From the NCBI RefSeq assembly GCF_000718015.1, contig NZ_JODY01000028.1:1-64000 (forward strand): DNA of 64,000 bases, in the 5' to 3' direction. The position numbers and the translations under genes were made by a program. The first letter of the stretch is position 1. Each line of letters begins with the position of its first letter. Origin of the DNA: Streptomyces catenulae (lineage in GTDB: Bacteria; Actinomycetota; Actinomycetes; Streptomycetales; Streptomycetaceae). This document shows positions 34,635 to 43,249 of this stretch, piece by piece. The notes below the pieces were generated by a model that was given only the letters and a program-made list of their open reading frames with translations, did not search any database and had not been told where the DNA came from.

Positions 34635-37327
34635 CCGCCGAGCACATCAACGAGGACGTCGAGGCGGCGGGCGTCGCGTACGACGACGAGGCCGACGACA
34701 CCCTCATCGCCGTCGTCGGCATGGCCTGCCGCTACCCCGGAGCCGTGACCCCGGAGGAGTTCTGGCACAACGTGGTGACCGGCGTCGACGGCGTACGGAC
34801 CCTGACCGCGGACGAGTTGCGGGAGTGGGGCCAGGACCCGGAGCAGTGCGCCGATCCGCGCTATGTCCGCGAGCACGGTGTCGTCGAGGACATCGGCGAC
34901 TTCGACGCCGCGTTCTTCGGCATCTCGGAACGCGACGCCGATCTGCTCAACCCGCAGCACCGCATCTTCCTGGAATGCGCCTGGGAAGCGCTGGAACGGG
35001 CGGGATACGACCCGCTCGCGGTCCCGGGCACCACCGGGCTGTACGCGGGCGCCGGACGCAACGGCTACGCCGCGGTGATCCGGGACCGGGCCGACCGCTT
35101 CCCCGGCGTGGACGACCTCACCCTCAGCCTCGCCAACGACCCCGAGCACCTGTGCACCCGGGTGTCGTACGCCCTCGGCCTGACCGGACCGAGCGTGGCG
35201 GTCATGACCGCGTGCTCGACCTCGCTGGTCGCGGTGCACACGGCGAGCCTGGCGCTGCTGGCCGGTGAGTGCGACACGGCACTGGCGGGTGGGGTCACGC
35301 TGCGGGCGCCCCTGTCCGGATACCGGCACCGGGAAGGCGGGACCATGTCACCGGACGGGCGCTGCCGGACCTTCTCCGAGGACGCGCGGGGCATCGTCGC
35401 CGGGGACGGCGCCGGGGTCGTCGTCCTGCGCAGGCTGCGGGACGCGATCGAGGACGGCGACCACATCCACGCGGTGATCCGCGGCTCGGCCGTGAACAAC
35501 GACGGCCACGACCGCGCCGGTTACACGGCCCCCGGCGTCCGCGGCCAGGAGGAGGTCATCCGCCGGGCGCACCTCGCCGCCGGGGTGTCCCCGGGTGACA
35601 TCTCGTACATCGAGGCACACGGCACGGGCACGCCGGTCGGCGACCCCATCGAGGTGACCGCGCTTGCCCAGGCGTTCGACGCGGACGGCACCGGCGGGCG
35701 CACCACGCGGGACACCGGCGCCGAAGGACCCGTGGCCCTGGGCTCGGTCAAGACGAACATCGGGCACACCGACACCGCCGCCGGAGTCGCGGGCCTCATC
35801 AAGACCGTCCTGGCACTGGAGGACCGCACCCTCCCGGCCACGTTGCACTTCACCGGGCCGAACCCGCGGATCGACTTCGCGGCCACACCCTTCGACGTCA
35901 CCACCCGGACCCGTAAATGGGAGACCAGCAGGCTGCCGCGGCGGGCCGGGGTCAGCTCCTTCGGGATCGGCGGCACTAACGCGCATGTGGTGCTGGAGGA
36001 GGCGCCCGACGCCGTACCGGCCGCGCTGCCGCCCGCCCCCGCCGAGCAGCTCCTGGTCCTCTCGGCCCGGACACCCACGGCCCTGGACACGATGGCCGGA
36101 CGGCTCGCCGAGCATCTGCGCGGGCACCCGGAACTGCCGCTGGACGCCGTCGCCCGGACCCTCCAGCGGGGACGGCACGCGTTCGGCCACCGCCGTCACC
36201 TGGTCTGCGCCGACCGCTCCCAGGCACTCGCGGCGCTCGCGGCACCGGCGGCGGACACCGCCGTACGGCCGGAGGCCGCGCCGGACGGGACCCCGGCCGT
36301 CCTCGCGTTCGCGGGAACCGACGCGTGGGAGACCGGCTCCGTCCGACGGCTGTACGCGTCCCACCCCGCCTTCCGGGACGCCGCCGACGCCTGCTGCCGG
36401 GCGCTGACCGCGCCTCTCGGCCGGGACGTCCAGCGGCTGCTGACCACGGACGAGGCGGTGGCCGGTCCGGAGTCGGAGCGGGTGGCGCGCTTCACCGTCG
36501 CCTACGCGCTGGCCCGCACGCTCGTCGACTGGGGGGTGGCTCCCACCTCCGTCACGGGGCGGGGGCAGGGCGCCCTGGTGGCCGCGGGCGTCGCCGGGGC
36601 GCTGCCGCTCGCCGACGCGCTGCGGATCGCCGACGCGGCGGTGCGGGGCGCGGAGCCGCTGCGGGACGCGATCCGGGCGGCCGCCTGGCGCAGCCCCGAG
36701 ACGCCTTGGATCCAGGCCGACACCGGCGCACCGGTGAGCCCGGACGAGGCGGCCGACCCGGGCTTCTGGCCGGAGCTTGCGGAGGACACACCGCCGCGAC
36801 CGGTCGACGCCGCTGCCCTGGCGGCGGGAGGCGGTCGGCTGGTGCTGGAGATCGGGCCGGGGCGGACCGGCGACGCCCGCACCGCGCTGCTCGACGCCGT
36901 GGGCCGGGCGTGGTGCGGCGGCGCGACGATCGACTGGGACCGCCTGCACACCGGACCTGACCGAAGCCGGGTGCCGCTGCCCACCTACCCCTTCGAGCGG
37001 CGGACCCATCTGGTGCGGCCCCGGCCCGCACCCGGGACGGCCCGCGCCCCGGAGACCGCCGCCGCCCCGTCGGAGACGGAACGGCCGGGGCCGGACGCGC
37101 CCGAGCCGGTCGAGCGGGCCCTCCTCGCGCTCTTCCGGCAGGTGCTCGGCACGCCCGAGGACCTCACCGATCCGGACCTCTTCGAACACGGCGGGGACTC
37201 CCTCGCCGCCGTCGAACTGCTCGCCCTGATCGAGGAGCGGTTCGGGGTGGGCATGTCGCTCGACGACGTCTTCGACCACCCGACCGTCAGCGACCTGGCC
37301 CGCGTCATCGAAAGGAGCCTCATATGA
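34631..37327 (+). CDS. PKS module: KS - degenerate AT - ACP
   Basis: An 898-residue polyketide synthase protein. KS about 22-460 with the full triad: Cys195 (TACSTS), His330 (EAHGTGT) and His379 (NIGHT). Residues ~475-790 correspond to the linker and AT, but the AT is a vestige: the FPGQGSQ start reads LAFAGTDAWE, the GHSxG nucleophile motif reads GRGQG at 643-647 (no Ser), and the stretch with the catalytic His is deleted. The post-AT YPFERRTHL remains. ACP near 825-895 with Ser857 in HGGDSLAA. No KR, DH or ER. It should add one C2 (or substituted C2) unit only if a separate acyltransferase loads the ACP, and would leave a beta-keto group. Confidence 0.93.
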   Translation: MTAEHINEDVEAAGVAYDDEADDTLIAVVGMACRYPGAVTPEEFWHNVVTGVDGVRTLTADELREWGQDPEQCADPRYVREHGVVEDIGDFDAAFFGISERDADLLNPQHRIFLECAWEALERAGYDPLAVPGTTGLYAGAGRNGYAAVIRDRADRFPGVDDLTLSLANDPEHLCTRVSYALGLTGPSVAVMTACSTSLVAVHTASLALLAGECDTALAGGVTLRAPLSGYRHREGGTMSPDGRCRTFSEDARGIVAGDGAGVVVLRRLRDAIEDGDHIHAVIRGSAVNNDGHDRAGYTAPGVRGQEEVIRRAHLAAGVSPGDISYIEAHGTGTPVGDPIEVTALAQAFDADGTGGRTTRDTGAEGPVALGSVKTNIGHTDTAAGVAGLIKTVLALEDRTLPATLHFTGPNPRIDFAATPFDVTTRTRKWETSRLPRRAGVSSFGIGGTNAHVVLEEAPDAVPAALPPAPAEQLLVLSARTPTALDTMAGRLAEHLRGHPELPLDAVARTLQRGRHAFGHRRHLVCADRSQALAALAAPAADTAVRPEAAPDGTPAVLAFAGTDAWETGSVRRLYASHPAFRDAADACCRALTAPLGRDVQRLLTTDEAVAGPESERVARFTVAYALARTLVDWGVAPTSVTGRGQGALVAAGVAGALPLADALRIADAAVRGAEPLRDAIRAAAWRSPETPWIQADTGAPVSPDEAADPGFWPELAEDTPPRPVDAAALAAGGGRLVLEIGPGRTGDARTALLDAVGRAWCGGATIDWDRLHTGPDRSRVPLPTYPFERRTHLVRPRPAPGTARAPETAAAPSETERPGPDAPEPVERALLALFRQVLGTPEDLTDPDLFEHGGDSLAAVELLALIEERFGVGMSLDDVFDHPTVSDLARVIERSLI

Positions 37328-40300
37328 CGGACCTGACTGCGACAGCGCCCGGGCCCACCGGCACGGCGGACGCGGACCCGTCCCATCCGGCCTCCTTCGC
37401 CCAGCGGCGCCTGTGGTTCCTGGACCAGCTCGACTCGGGCAACGCCGCCTACAACCTCATGGCCGCCCTCCGACTGCGCGGCCCCCTGGACACCGAGGCA
37501 CTGCACTGGTCCCTGAACCGCATCGTGGACCGGCACGAGGTGCTGCGCACGGTCTTCCGGGCCGACGGGGAAGGGGAGCCCCGGCAGCGGGTGACGCCCC
37601 ACCGCCCCCTCGACCTCCCGGTCACCGATCTGACGGGGCAGCCGCGGGAAGAGCGTGACGAGCGGGCCCGGACGCTCATCGAGACGGAGACCGAGCGGGC
37701 CTTCGACCTCGCCACGGGCCCCCTCATCAGGACCCGGGTGGTGCGCCTGGACCAGCGGGAGCACGTGCTCGCCGTCATCTGCCACCACACCGTGTGCGAC
37801 GGCTGGTCCATGGACCGGCTCTTCGCGGAGCTGTCCGAGCTGTACGCGGCGCGCACCGCCGGGCGCGACCCCGCCCTGGAACCGCTGCCCCTGCAGTTCG
37901 GGGAGTACGCGGCCCGGCAGCGCGGCGAACTCGCGGGCGCCGAGGCCCGGGCCGCGCTCGCCCACTGGCGGACCCGGCTGCAGGGGGCGCCGACGCTGCT
38001 GGAGCTGCCCACCAGCTTTCCCCGCCCCGCCGTACAGGGCTTCGACGGCGCGACGCACACCGTGCCGCTGAGCCCCGGGACCTGGCAGGAGGTACGGGCC
38101 GCCGCGGCGCGGCACAAGGCCACGCCGTTCATGCTGCTGCTGTCGGTGTTCGCCCTCCAGCTCTCCCGCCTGTCGGGCGCCGACGACCTGGTCATCGGCA
38201 GCCCGAGCGCCGGGCGGGGCAGGCCCGAACTCGCCCCCCTGATCGGCATGTTCGTCAACACCCTGCCGCTCCGTATCGACCTGTCCGGCGAGGTGACGTT
38301 CGAGGAGCTGCTGCGCCGGGTGCGGCGCAGTGCCCTGGACGCCTTCCCCCGGCAGGACGTACCGCTGGAGCGGATCGTCACGGAGCTGGGCCCCGAGCGG
38401 GCGCGCAGCCACGATCCGCTGTTCCAGACGATGTTCGCGCTCCAACAGCCGCTGTCCGCGCCCGAACTGGCCGGGCTGGCGACGGACATCTTCCCGGCGA
38501 GCCCGCGGACGACCTTCACGGACCTCTGGCTGGAGATCCGGCCCCACGCGGCCGGTTCGGACGGCACAGGCGGCGCCGACTGCTGCTTCCGCTACCGCAC
38601 GGAACTCTTCGACGCGGAGACGGTGGGCCGCCTGGCGCGGCAGTACCAGCATCTGCTGCGCACCGCGCTGGACGCCCCCGGGACCCGGCTGTCGCGGTTC
38701 TCGCTCACGGGCGAGCAGGAGACGGCCCGGCTGCTGCGCCAGGGGAACCGGAGCGCCCAGGCGCACCCGTGGGACGGCCCGGTGCACGAGGCGGTCGACC
38801 GGCAGGCGCGGCGTACGCCCGGGGCCACCGCCGTGGTCTTCGCGGACGAGCGGCTCAGCTACGCACAACTCGCAGGTCGGACGGGCCAGTTGGCGCGGCA
38901 CCTGGCCGCGCACGGTGCCGCGGCGGACACCCCCGTCGCGGTCTGCCTGCCCCGCGGCACCGGCCTGGTCACCTCGGTCCTGGCGGTCATGGCGAGCGGC
39001 AGCGCGTATCTGCCGCTGTCGCCTGAGGACCCGCCGGCCCGGCTGGTGCGGATGCTCCGCGCGGCGGGCGCCGCCCACATCCTCACCACGCGGGAGCTGG
39101 CCCCCGTCCTCGCCGACGCGGGCGTGCCCGTCACGGCCGTGGACACCTTCCCCTGGGAGGAAGGCGGGTGGCCGGACCGGCCGATGGCCCCCGGCCGGGT
39201 CGGCCCCGACCATCTCGCGTACGTCATCCACACCTCGGGCTCCACCGGAGCCCCGAAGGCGGTGGGTGTCCCGCACCGCGGACTGGCCAACCGCATCCGT
39301 GGCATCCAGGACACCCACGGGCTGGACACCACGGACCGCGTCCTGCACAAGACGCCCGTCACCTTCGACGTCTCCCTCTGGGAGCTGCTGTGGCCGCTGA
39401 CGGTGGGGGCCACGCTCGTCGTGGCGGCACCGGGCGGCCACCGCGACCCGACCTACCTCGTCGAGCTGATCGAACGCGAGCGGGTCACCACCGTGCACTT
39501 CGTGCCGCCGCTGCTCGCCGCCTTCCTCGAAGAGCCCGGGCTGCACCGCTGCGCGTCGCTGCGCCGGGTGCTCTGCAGCGGCCAGGAGCTGCCCCGCGCC
39601 ACCCGCGACCGCTGCCTGGAGCGCCTGCCCGCCCGGCTGTTCAACGCGTACGGGCCCACCGAGGCGTCGATCGAGGTGACCGAGGAGGAGTGCGCGCCGA
39701 AGGCCACCGGGGGAGGGGCACCCGATCCGCGGGTCTCCATCGGGCGGCCGATCGCGGGTGCCGAGGTGTATGTGCTGGACGCGGAGTTGCGGCCGGTCCC
39801 GGCGGGGGTCCCCGGTGAGCTGTACCTGGGCGGGGTGGCGTTGGCCCGGGGATATCTGGGGCAGCCCGCGCTGACGGCGGACCGTTTCGTACCGCATCCG
39901 TTCAGCCGGACGCCTGGCGCGCGGTTGTACCGTACGGGCGATCTGGTGCGCTGGCGGAGCGATGCGGCTCTGGATTTCCTGGGGCGTAACGACCATCAGG
40001 TCAAGATCCGGGGTATCCGGGTCGAGCCGGGTGAGATCGAGAATGTGCTGCGCGCCCACCCCGACGTCCGCGACGCCGTCGTGGTCGCCACCCGCCCGGA
40101 CGGCGCCACCGGAATACAACTCACCGCGTATCTCGTGCCGTACGCAACCGACGGCTCCCGGGCGGCACCGGACGCCGACGCCCTGGTCGCCGCGGTGGAC
40201 GACCGGCTGCGCGCCTCTCTGCCCGGGTTCATGGTCCCGTCGCGGACCGTCGTGCTGCCCCGCCTCCCGCTCAACGCGAGCGGCAAGGTCGACCGCGCCG

Positions 40301-40605
40301 CCCTGCCCGCGCCCGCCGCCCCCGCACCGGCCCCCGCGACCGCCCGCGTGGCACCCGCGGACCACGTCGAGAGCACGCTCGCACGCATCTGGTCCCAGGT
40401 GCTCGACCGGCCCGGGACCGATGTCACCGAGGACTTCTTCGCCCTCGGCGGGGACTCCCTCAAGAGCATCCAACTGGTGCACCGGGCACGGGAAGCCGGA
40501 CTCTCCCTGCGCGTCGGCGACATCTTCCACCACCCCACCGTCCGCGACCTCGCGGCCCATGTGCGGCGCACGGCCGCCCCCGCCGAGCCCCGGGAGGACC
40601 GGTGA
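37324..40605 (+). CDS. NRPS module C-A-PCP, serine-like code
   Basis: A 1093-residue one-module NRPS. C domain with HHTVCDG at 154-160; A domain from about 490 with HTSGSTGAPKAV, FDVSLWE, NAYGPTEAS, YRTGDLVRW and A10 LNASGKVDR; PCP with Ser1045 in FFALGGDSLKS. The code by eye is DVWHLSAIEK. It shares DVWH-S with serine domains (DVWHxSLxDK) but has Ala at 322 and Glu at 331, so serine is only the nearest guess. The block 39769-40062 matches the Leu A domain. It follows the PKS and should attach its amino acid to the ketide. ATGA overlap at the start, GTGA at the end. Confidence 0.93.
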   Translation: MTDLTATAPGPTGTADADPSHPASFAQRRLWFLDQLDSGNAAYNLMAALRLRGPLDTEALHWSLNRIVDRHEVLRTVFRADGEGEPRQRVTPHRPLDLPVTDLTGQPREERDERARTLIETETERAFDLATGPLIRTRVVRLDQREHVLAVICHHTVCDGWSMDRLFAELSELYAARTAGRDPALEPLPLQFGEYAARQRGELAGAEARAALAHWRTRLQGAPTLLELPTSFPRPAVQGFDGATHTVPLSPGTWQEVRAAAARHKATPFMLLLSVFALQLSRLSGADDLVIGSPSAGRGRPELAPLIGMFVNTLPLRIDLSGEVTFEELLRRVRRSALDAFPRQDVPLERIVTELGPERARSHDPLFQTMFALQQPLSAPELAGLATDIFPASPRTTFTDLWLEIRPHAAGSDGTGGADCCFRYRTELFDAETVGRLARQYQHLLRTALDAPGTRLSRFSLTGEQETARLLRQGNRSAQAHPWDGPVHEAVDRQARRTPGATAVVFADERLSYAQLAGRTGQLARHLAAHGAAADTPVAVCLPRGTGLVTSVLAVMASGSAYLPLSPEDPPARLVRMLRAAGAAHILTTRELAPVLADAGVPVTAVDTFPWEEGGWPDRPMAPGRVGPDHLAYVIHTSGSTGAPKAVGVPHRGLANRIRGIQDTHGLDTTDRVLHKTPVTFDVSLWELLWPLTVGATLVVAAPGGHRDPTYLVELIERERVTTVHFVPPLLAAFLEEPGLHRCASLRRVLCSGQELPRATRDRCLERLPARLFNAYGPTEASIEVTEEECAPKATGGGAPDPRVSIGRPIAGAEVYVLDAELRPVPAGVPGELYLGGVALARGYLGQPALTADRFVPHPFSRTPGARLYRTGDLVRWRSDAALDFLGRNDHQVKIRGIRVEPGEIENVLRAHPDVRDAVVVATRPDGATGIQLTAYLVPYATDGSRAAPDADALVAAVDDRLRASLPGFMVPSRTVVLPRLPLNASGKVDRAALPAPAAPAPAPATARVAPADHVESTLARIWSQVLDRPGTDVTEDFFALGGDSLKSIQLVHRAREAGLSLRVGDIFHHPTVRDLAAHVRRTAAPAEPREDR
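39769..40062. repeat. A-domain segment nearly identical to 33711-34004
   Basis: Partner of the block at 33711-34004. It covers the C-terminal part of the A domain up to the hinge (LYRTGDLVRW to EIENVLRAHP) and does not include the specificity pocket, so the two codes stay different. Confidence 0.85.
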
Positions 40606-41438
40606 AGAACCCCTGGCTGCTGCGCTTCCCGCCGCGCCCCGACGCCCGGGTGCGCCTGGTGTGCCTGCCGGGGGCGGGCAGCGCGGCGTCCATGTACCAC
40701 CCGTGGTCGGCGCTGCTCCCCGACGAGGTGGAGATCTGCGCCGTCCAGCTGCCGGGCCGCGGCGGGCGGTTGCGGGAGACCGCGTTCCGCCGGATGGAAC
40801 CGCTGGCCGACGCCCTGACCGAGGTACTGCGCGCCGAGTGCGACCGCCCGGTGGTCCTCTTCGGCCACAGCCTCGGCGCCCTGATCGCGTACGAGGTGGC
40901 CGCGCGGCTGCGGGCGCTGCCGGACACCTCGGTGGCCGCGCTGATCGTCGCGGCGCACAAGGCACCCCATCTGGGCAGCGCGGAGGTGTCCGGCCACGAG
41001 CTGCCGGACGAGGAACTGCTGGCCTTTCTCGATCGGTTGGGCGGCACGCCCACCGGGGTGCTGGCCCGGCCGGACATCCGGCGGCTGGCCCTCCCCGCCC
41101 TGCGGGCCGACTTCGAGCTGGACGCCACCTACACGTACCGCGAACGGCCCCCGCTGGACATCCCCCTCAGCGCGTTCGGCGGCACGGACGACGCCCTGGT
41201 GTCGGAATCCGAACTCGTCGCCTGGGAACGGCACACGGCACGCGCCTTCCGGACGTGGCACCTGCCCGGCGGCCATTTCTTCCTCACCGGTCCGCACGGC
41301 CCCGACATGCTCAGCCGGATGCGTGCCCAGCTGCTCACCCCCGCCCGGCCCGGCCTGCCGGACCACGGCGCACCCCGCACCGGAATCCCCCGCGCGGGGA
41401 CCGTTCACACAGGAGAGGACCGCGTTGCCCATGTTTGA
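40602..41438 (+). CDS. Type II (editing) thioesterase
   Basis: A 278-residue alpha/beta hydrolase of the type II thioesterase family. Start LRFPPRPDARVRLVCLPGAG, nucleophile Ser90 in FGHSLGA, acid in GGTDDALVSESELVAW, and catalytic His in LPGGHFFLTGPHG. It removes wrong or stalled acyl groups from carrier domains. A PKS with a dead AT and trans-loaded carriers should need such repair. The last ~30 residues are a Pro/Arg tail overlapping the MbtH start. It is the only thioesterase in the cluster; no fused type I thioesterase exists. Confidence 0.92.
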   Translation: MKNPWLLRFPPRPDARVRLVCLPGAGSAASMYHPWSALLPDEVEICAVQLPGRGGRLRETAFRRMEPLADALTEVLRAECDRPVVLFGHSLGALIAYEVAARLRALPDTSVAALIVAAHKAPHLGSAEVSGHELPDEELLAFLDRLGGTPTGVLARPDIRRLALPALRADFELDATYTYRERPPLDIPLSAFGGTDDALVSESELVAWERHTARAFRTWHLPGGHFFLTGPHGPDMLSRMRAQLLTPARPGLPDHGAPRTGIPRAGTVHTGEDRVAHV

Positions 41439-41622
41439 GGACGATGAGGACCGCCGGTACACCGTGGTCCGCAATCACGAGGACCAGTACTCCGTCTGGC
41501 CCGCGGACCGCCCCGCCCCGACCGGCTGGGAATCCGTGGGCGTCACGGGCCCCAAGTCCGTGTGCCTGTCCCACATCGAAACGGCGTGGACCGACCTGCG
41601 CCCCCTGAGCCTGCGTTCCTGA
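41425..41622 (+). CDS. MbtH-like protein
   Basis: A 65-residue MbtH-type chaperone of adenylation domains. It keeps the key tryptophans: QYSVWPADRP, APTGWESVG, and ETAWTDLRPLSLR at the end. AGGAGAGG sits at good spacing for the TTG at 41425 but far from the ATG at 41431, so I prefer TTG; the difference is two residues. It lies between the thioesterase and the stand-alone A domain, which it probably helps to fold, and may serve all three A domains. A 17-base tandem duplication spans its stop codon. Confidence 0.9.
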   Translation: MPMFEDDEDRRYTVVRNHEDQYSVWPADRPAPTGWESVGVTGPKSVCLSHIETAWTDLRPLSLRS

Positions 41623-41643
41623 CAAGCCTGCGTTCCTGACAAG
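41610..41643. repeat. 17-bp perfect tandem duplication across the mbtH stop codon
   Basis: CCTGCGTTCCTGACAAG occurs at 41610-41626 and 41627-41643. The TGA stop is inside the first copy, so the second copy only lengthens the gap to the next gene. It leaves a 34-base space before the A gene, whose GGAGGAG lies just after the repeat. Confidence 0.9.
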
Positions 41644-41656
41644 GAGGAGATCCCAC

Positions 41657-43249
41657 GTGCTGGCAGAACTGACGCTGCACCGGCTGTTCGAGGAACAGGC
41701 GGCGCGCACCCCCCACGCGCAGGCCGTGACGGACGGCCGACAAACCCTGACCTACCGTCAGCTCGACGAGCGGGCCGCCCGCCTGGCCTCCGCCCTCCTG
41801 CGGCACGACCCCGCGCCGGGCACCCGCATCGGCCTCTACCTGCGGCGCGGGGCCGATGTGGTGGCCGCGGTGCTCGCCGTCATGAAGGCGGGCTGCGCCT
41901 ACGTACCGCTGGACCCCGCGTACCCGCACGACCGGGTGCGCTACATGGCCCGCGATGCGTCACTGGACCTGGTGGTGACCGACCAGGACGCGGCCGCGGT
42001 GCTGCCCGACGCCACCGTCATCACCGTCGACGACGCCGTACGCTCCCAGCCTCCGCTGGAGGGCGGCCGGGTGACGGTCACCCCGGACATGCCCGCCTAC
42101 GTCATCTACACCTCCGGATCGAGCGGCGACCCCAAGGGCGTCGAGGTCTCCCACCGGAACGTCACGGCGCTGCTGGCGGCCTGCGACCGGGTGTTCGCGC
42201 TGCGCGGCGACGACGTGTGGACGCTGTTCCACTCGCCCTGCTTCGACTTCTCCGTCTGGGAGATGTGGGGCGCCCTGGCCCACGGCGCCAAGCTGGTCGT
42301 GGTCCCCGCCGAGGTCGCCCGTTCGCCCGAGGCCACCCTCGACCTCGTGGTCTCCGAGGGCGTCACCGTCCTCAACCAGGTGCCCTCGGTGTTCCGCTAT
42401 CTGTCCCGGTCCGCGGTGGCCCGTGCCGAGGACACCGCCGACCGGCCCGCGACGGCCCTGCGGTACGTCATCTTCGGCGGTGAGCCGGTGGACGTGGACG
42501 CCGTCCGCGCCTGGCGCGCGCTCCACGGCACCCGTACGGAGTTCTTCAACATGTACGGCATCACCGAGACGACGGTGTTCGCCACCTGCCGAAGGCTGCC
42601 GGAGAGCGAGATCGACCCACGGCCGACGACCGCCCCCGACGCCCCGGCTCCCACGGGCACGACCGCCGACCCGGAGCTGAACATCGGACGCCCGCTCGAC
42701 GGCTTCGAGGTGGTGCTGCTCGACGAGTGGGGAGGCCCCACCCCGCCGGGAAGGGTCGGCGAACTCTGCCTCGCCGGTGACCAGCTGGCGATCGGCTACC
42801 TGAACCGCCCGGAGCTGACCGACGAGCGCTACCCCCTCCTCGACGTGGCGGGCACCGGCGAGGCACGGCGCTACTACCGCAGCGGCGATCTGGCCGTGGC
42901 CCGGCCGGACGGCAGCTGGGAGTACGCGGGACGCGCCGACGACCAGGTGAAGATCAACGGCTACCGGATCGAGACGGGCGAGATCGAGGCCGCGCTGCGC
43001 AGCACCGACGGCGTCCAGGACCTCGTGGTGCTGCCGGTCACCAGCCGGATCGGCGAACGCATGCTCGCGGCCTGCTACACCCCCGGGCCCGGCGTCGACC
43101 CGGAGGAGCTGGGCGCGCGGCTGGCGGCCCGCGCCGCCGCGGCGCTGCCCGGCTACATGGTGCCGCGCCGCTTCGTGCCCGTGCCCGAACTGCCGCTGAG
43201 CCCTTCGGGCAAGACCGACAAGCGCGCACTCGCCGCACACGTGTCATGA
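41657..43249 (+). CDS. Stand-alone adenylation domain, threonine-like code
   Basis: A 530-residue adenylation protein with no carrier or condensation domain. Motifs: TYRQLDERAARLASAL, YTSGSSGDPKGVEV, FDFSVWEMWGALAHG, NMYGITETT, YRSGDLAVARPDG, and A10 LSPSGKTDKRAL with the catalytic Lys. The code read by eye is DFWNIGMVFK, one position from the threonine code DFWNIGMVHK; YGITETTV also fits Thr domains. It should load Thr (or a Thr-like residue) onto a carrier in trans, most likely the PCP of the next protein, which lacks its own A domain. GTG start after GGAGGAG; ATGA overlap with the next gene. Confidence 0.92.
   Translation: MLAELTLHRLFEEQAARTPHAQAVTDGRQTLTYRQLDERAARLASALLRHDPAPGTRIGLYLRRGADVVAAVLAVMKAGCAYVPLDPAYPHDRVRYMARDASLDLVVTDQDAAAVLPDATVITVDDAVRSQPPLEGGRVTVTPDMPAYVIYTSGSSGDPKGVEVSHRNVTALLAACDRVFALRGDDVWTLFHSPCFDFSVWEMWGALAHGAKLVVVPAEVARSPEATLDLVVSEGVTVLNQVPSVFRYLSRSAVARAEDTADRPATALRYVIFGGEPVDVDAVRAWRALHGTRTEFFNMYGITETTVFATCRRLPESEIDPRPTTAPDAPAPTGTTADPELNIGRPLDGFEVVLLDEWGGPTPPGRVGELCLAGDQLAIGYLNRPELTDERYPLLDVAGTGEARRYYRSGDLAVARPDGSWEYAGRADDQVKINGYRIETGEIEAALRSTDGVQDLVVLPVTSRIGERMLAACYTPGPGVDPEELGARLAARAAAALPGYMVPRRFVPVPELPLSPSGKTDKRALAAHVS

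Noticed and set aside
34631..37327. Reading the PKS as a standard cis-AT module
   Set aside because: The nucleophile Ser motif and catalytic His region are absent, so a working AT is not supported.
36985..40965. 1326-codon minus-strand open frame under the second NRPS module
   Set aside because: Antisense shadow with no recognisable domain.
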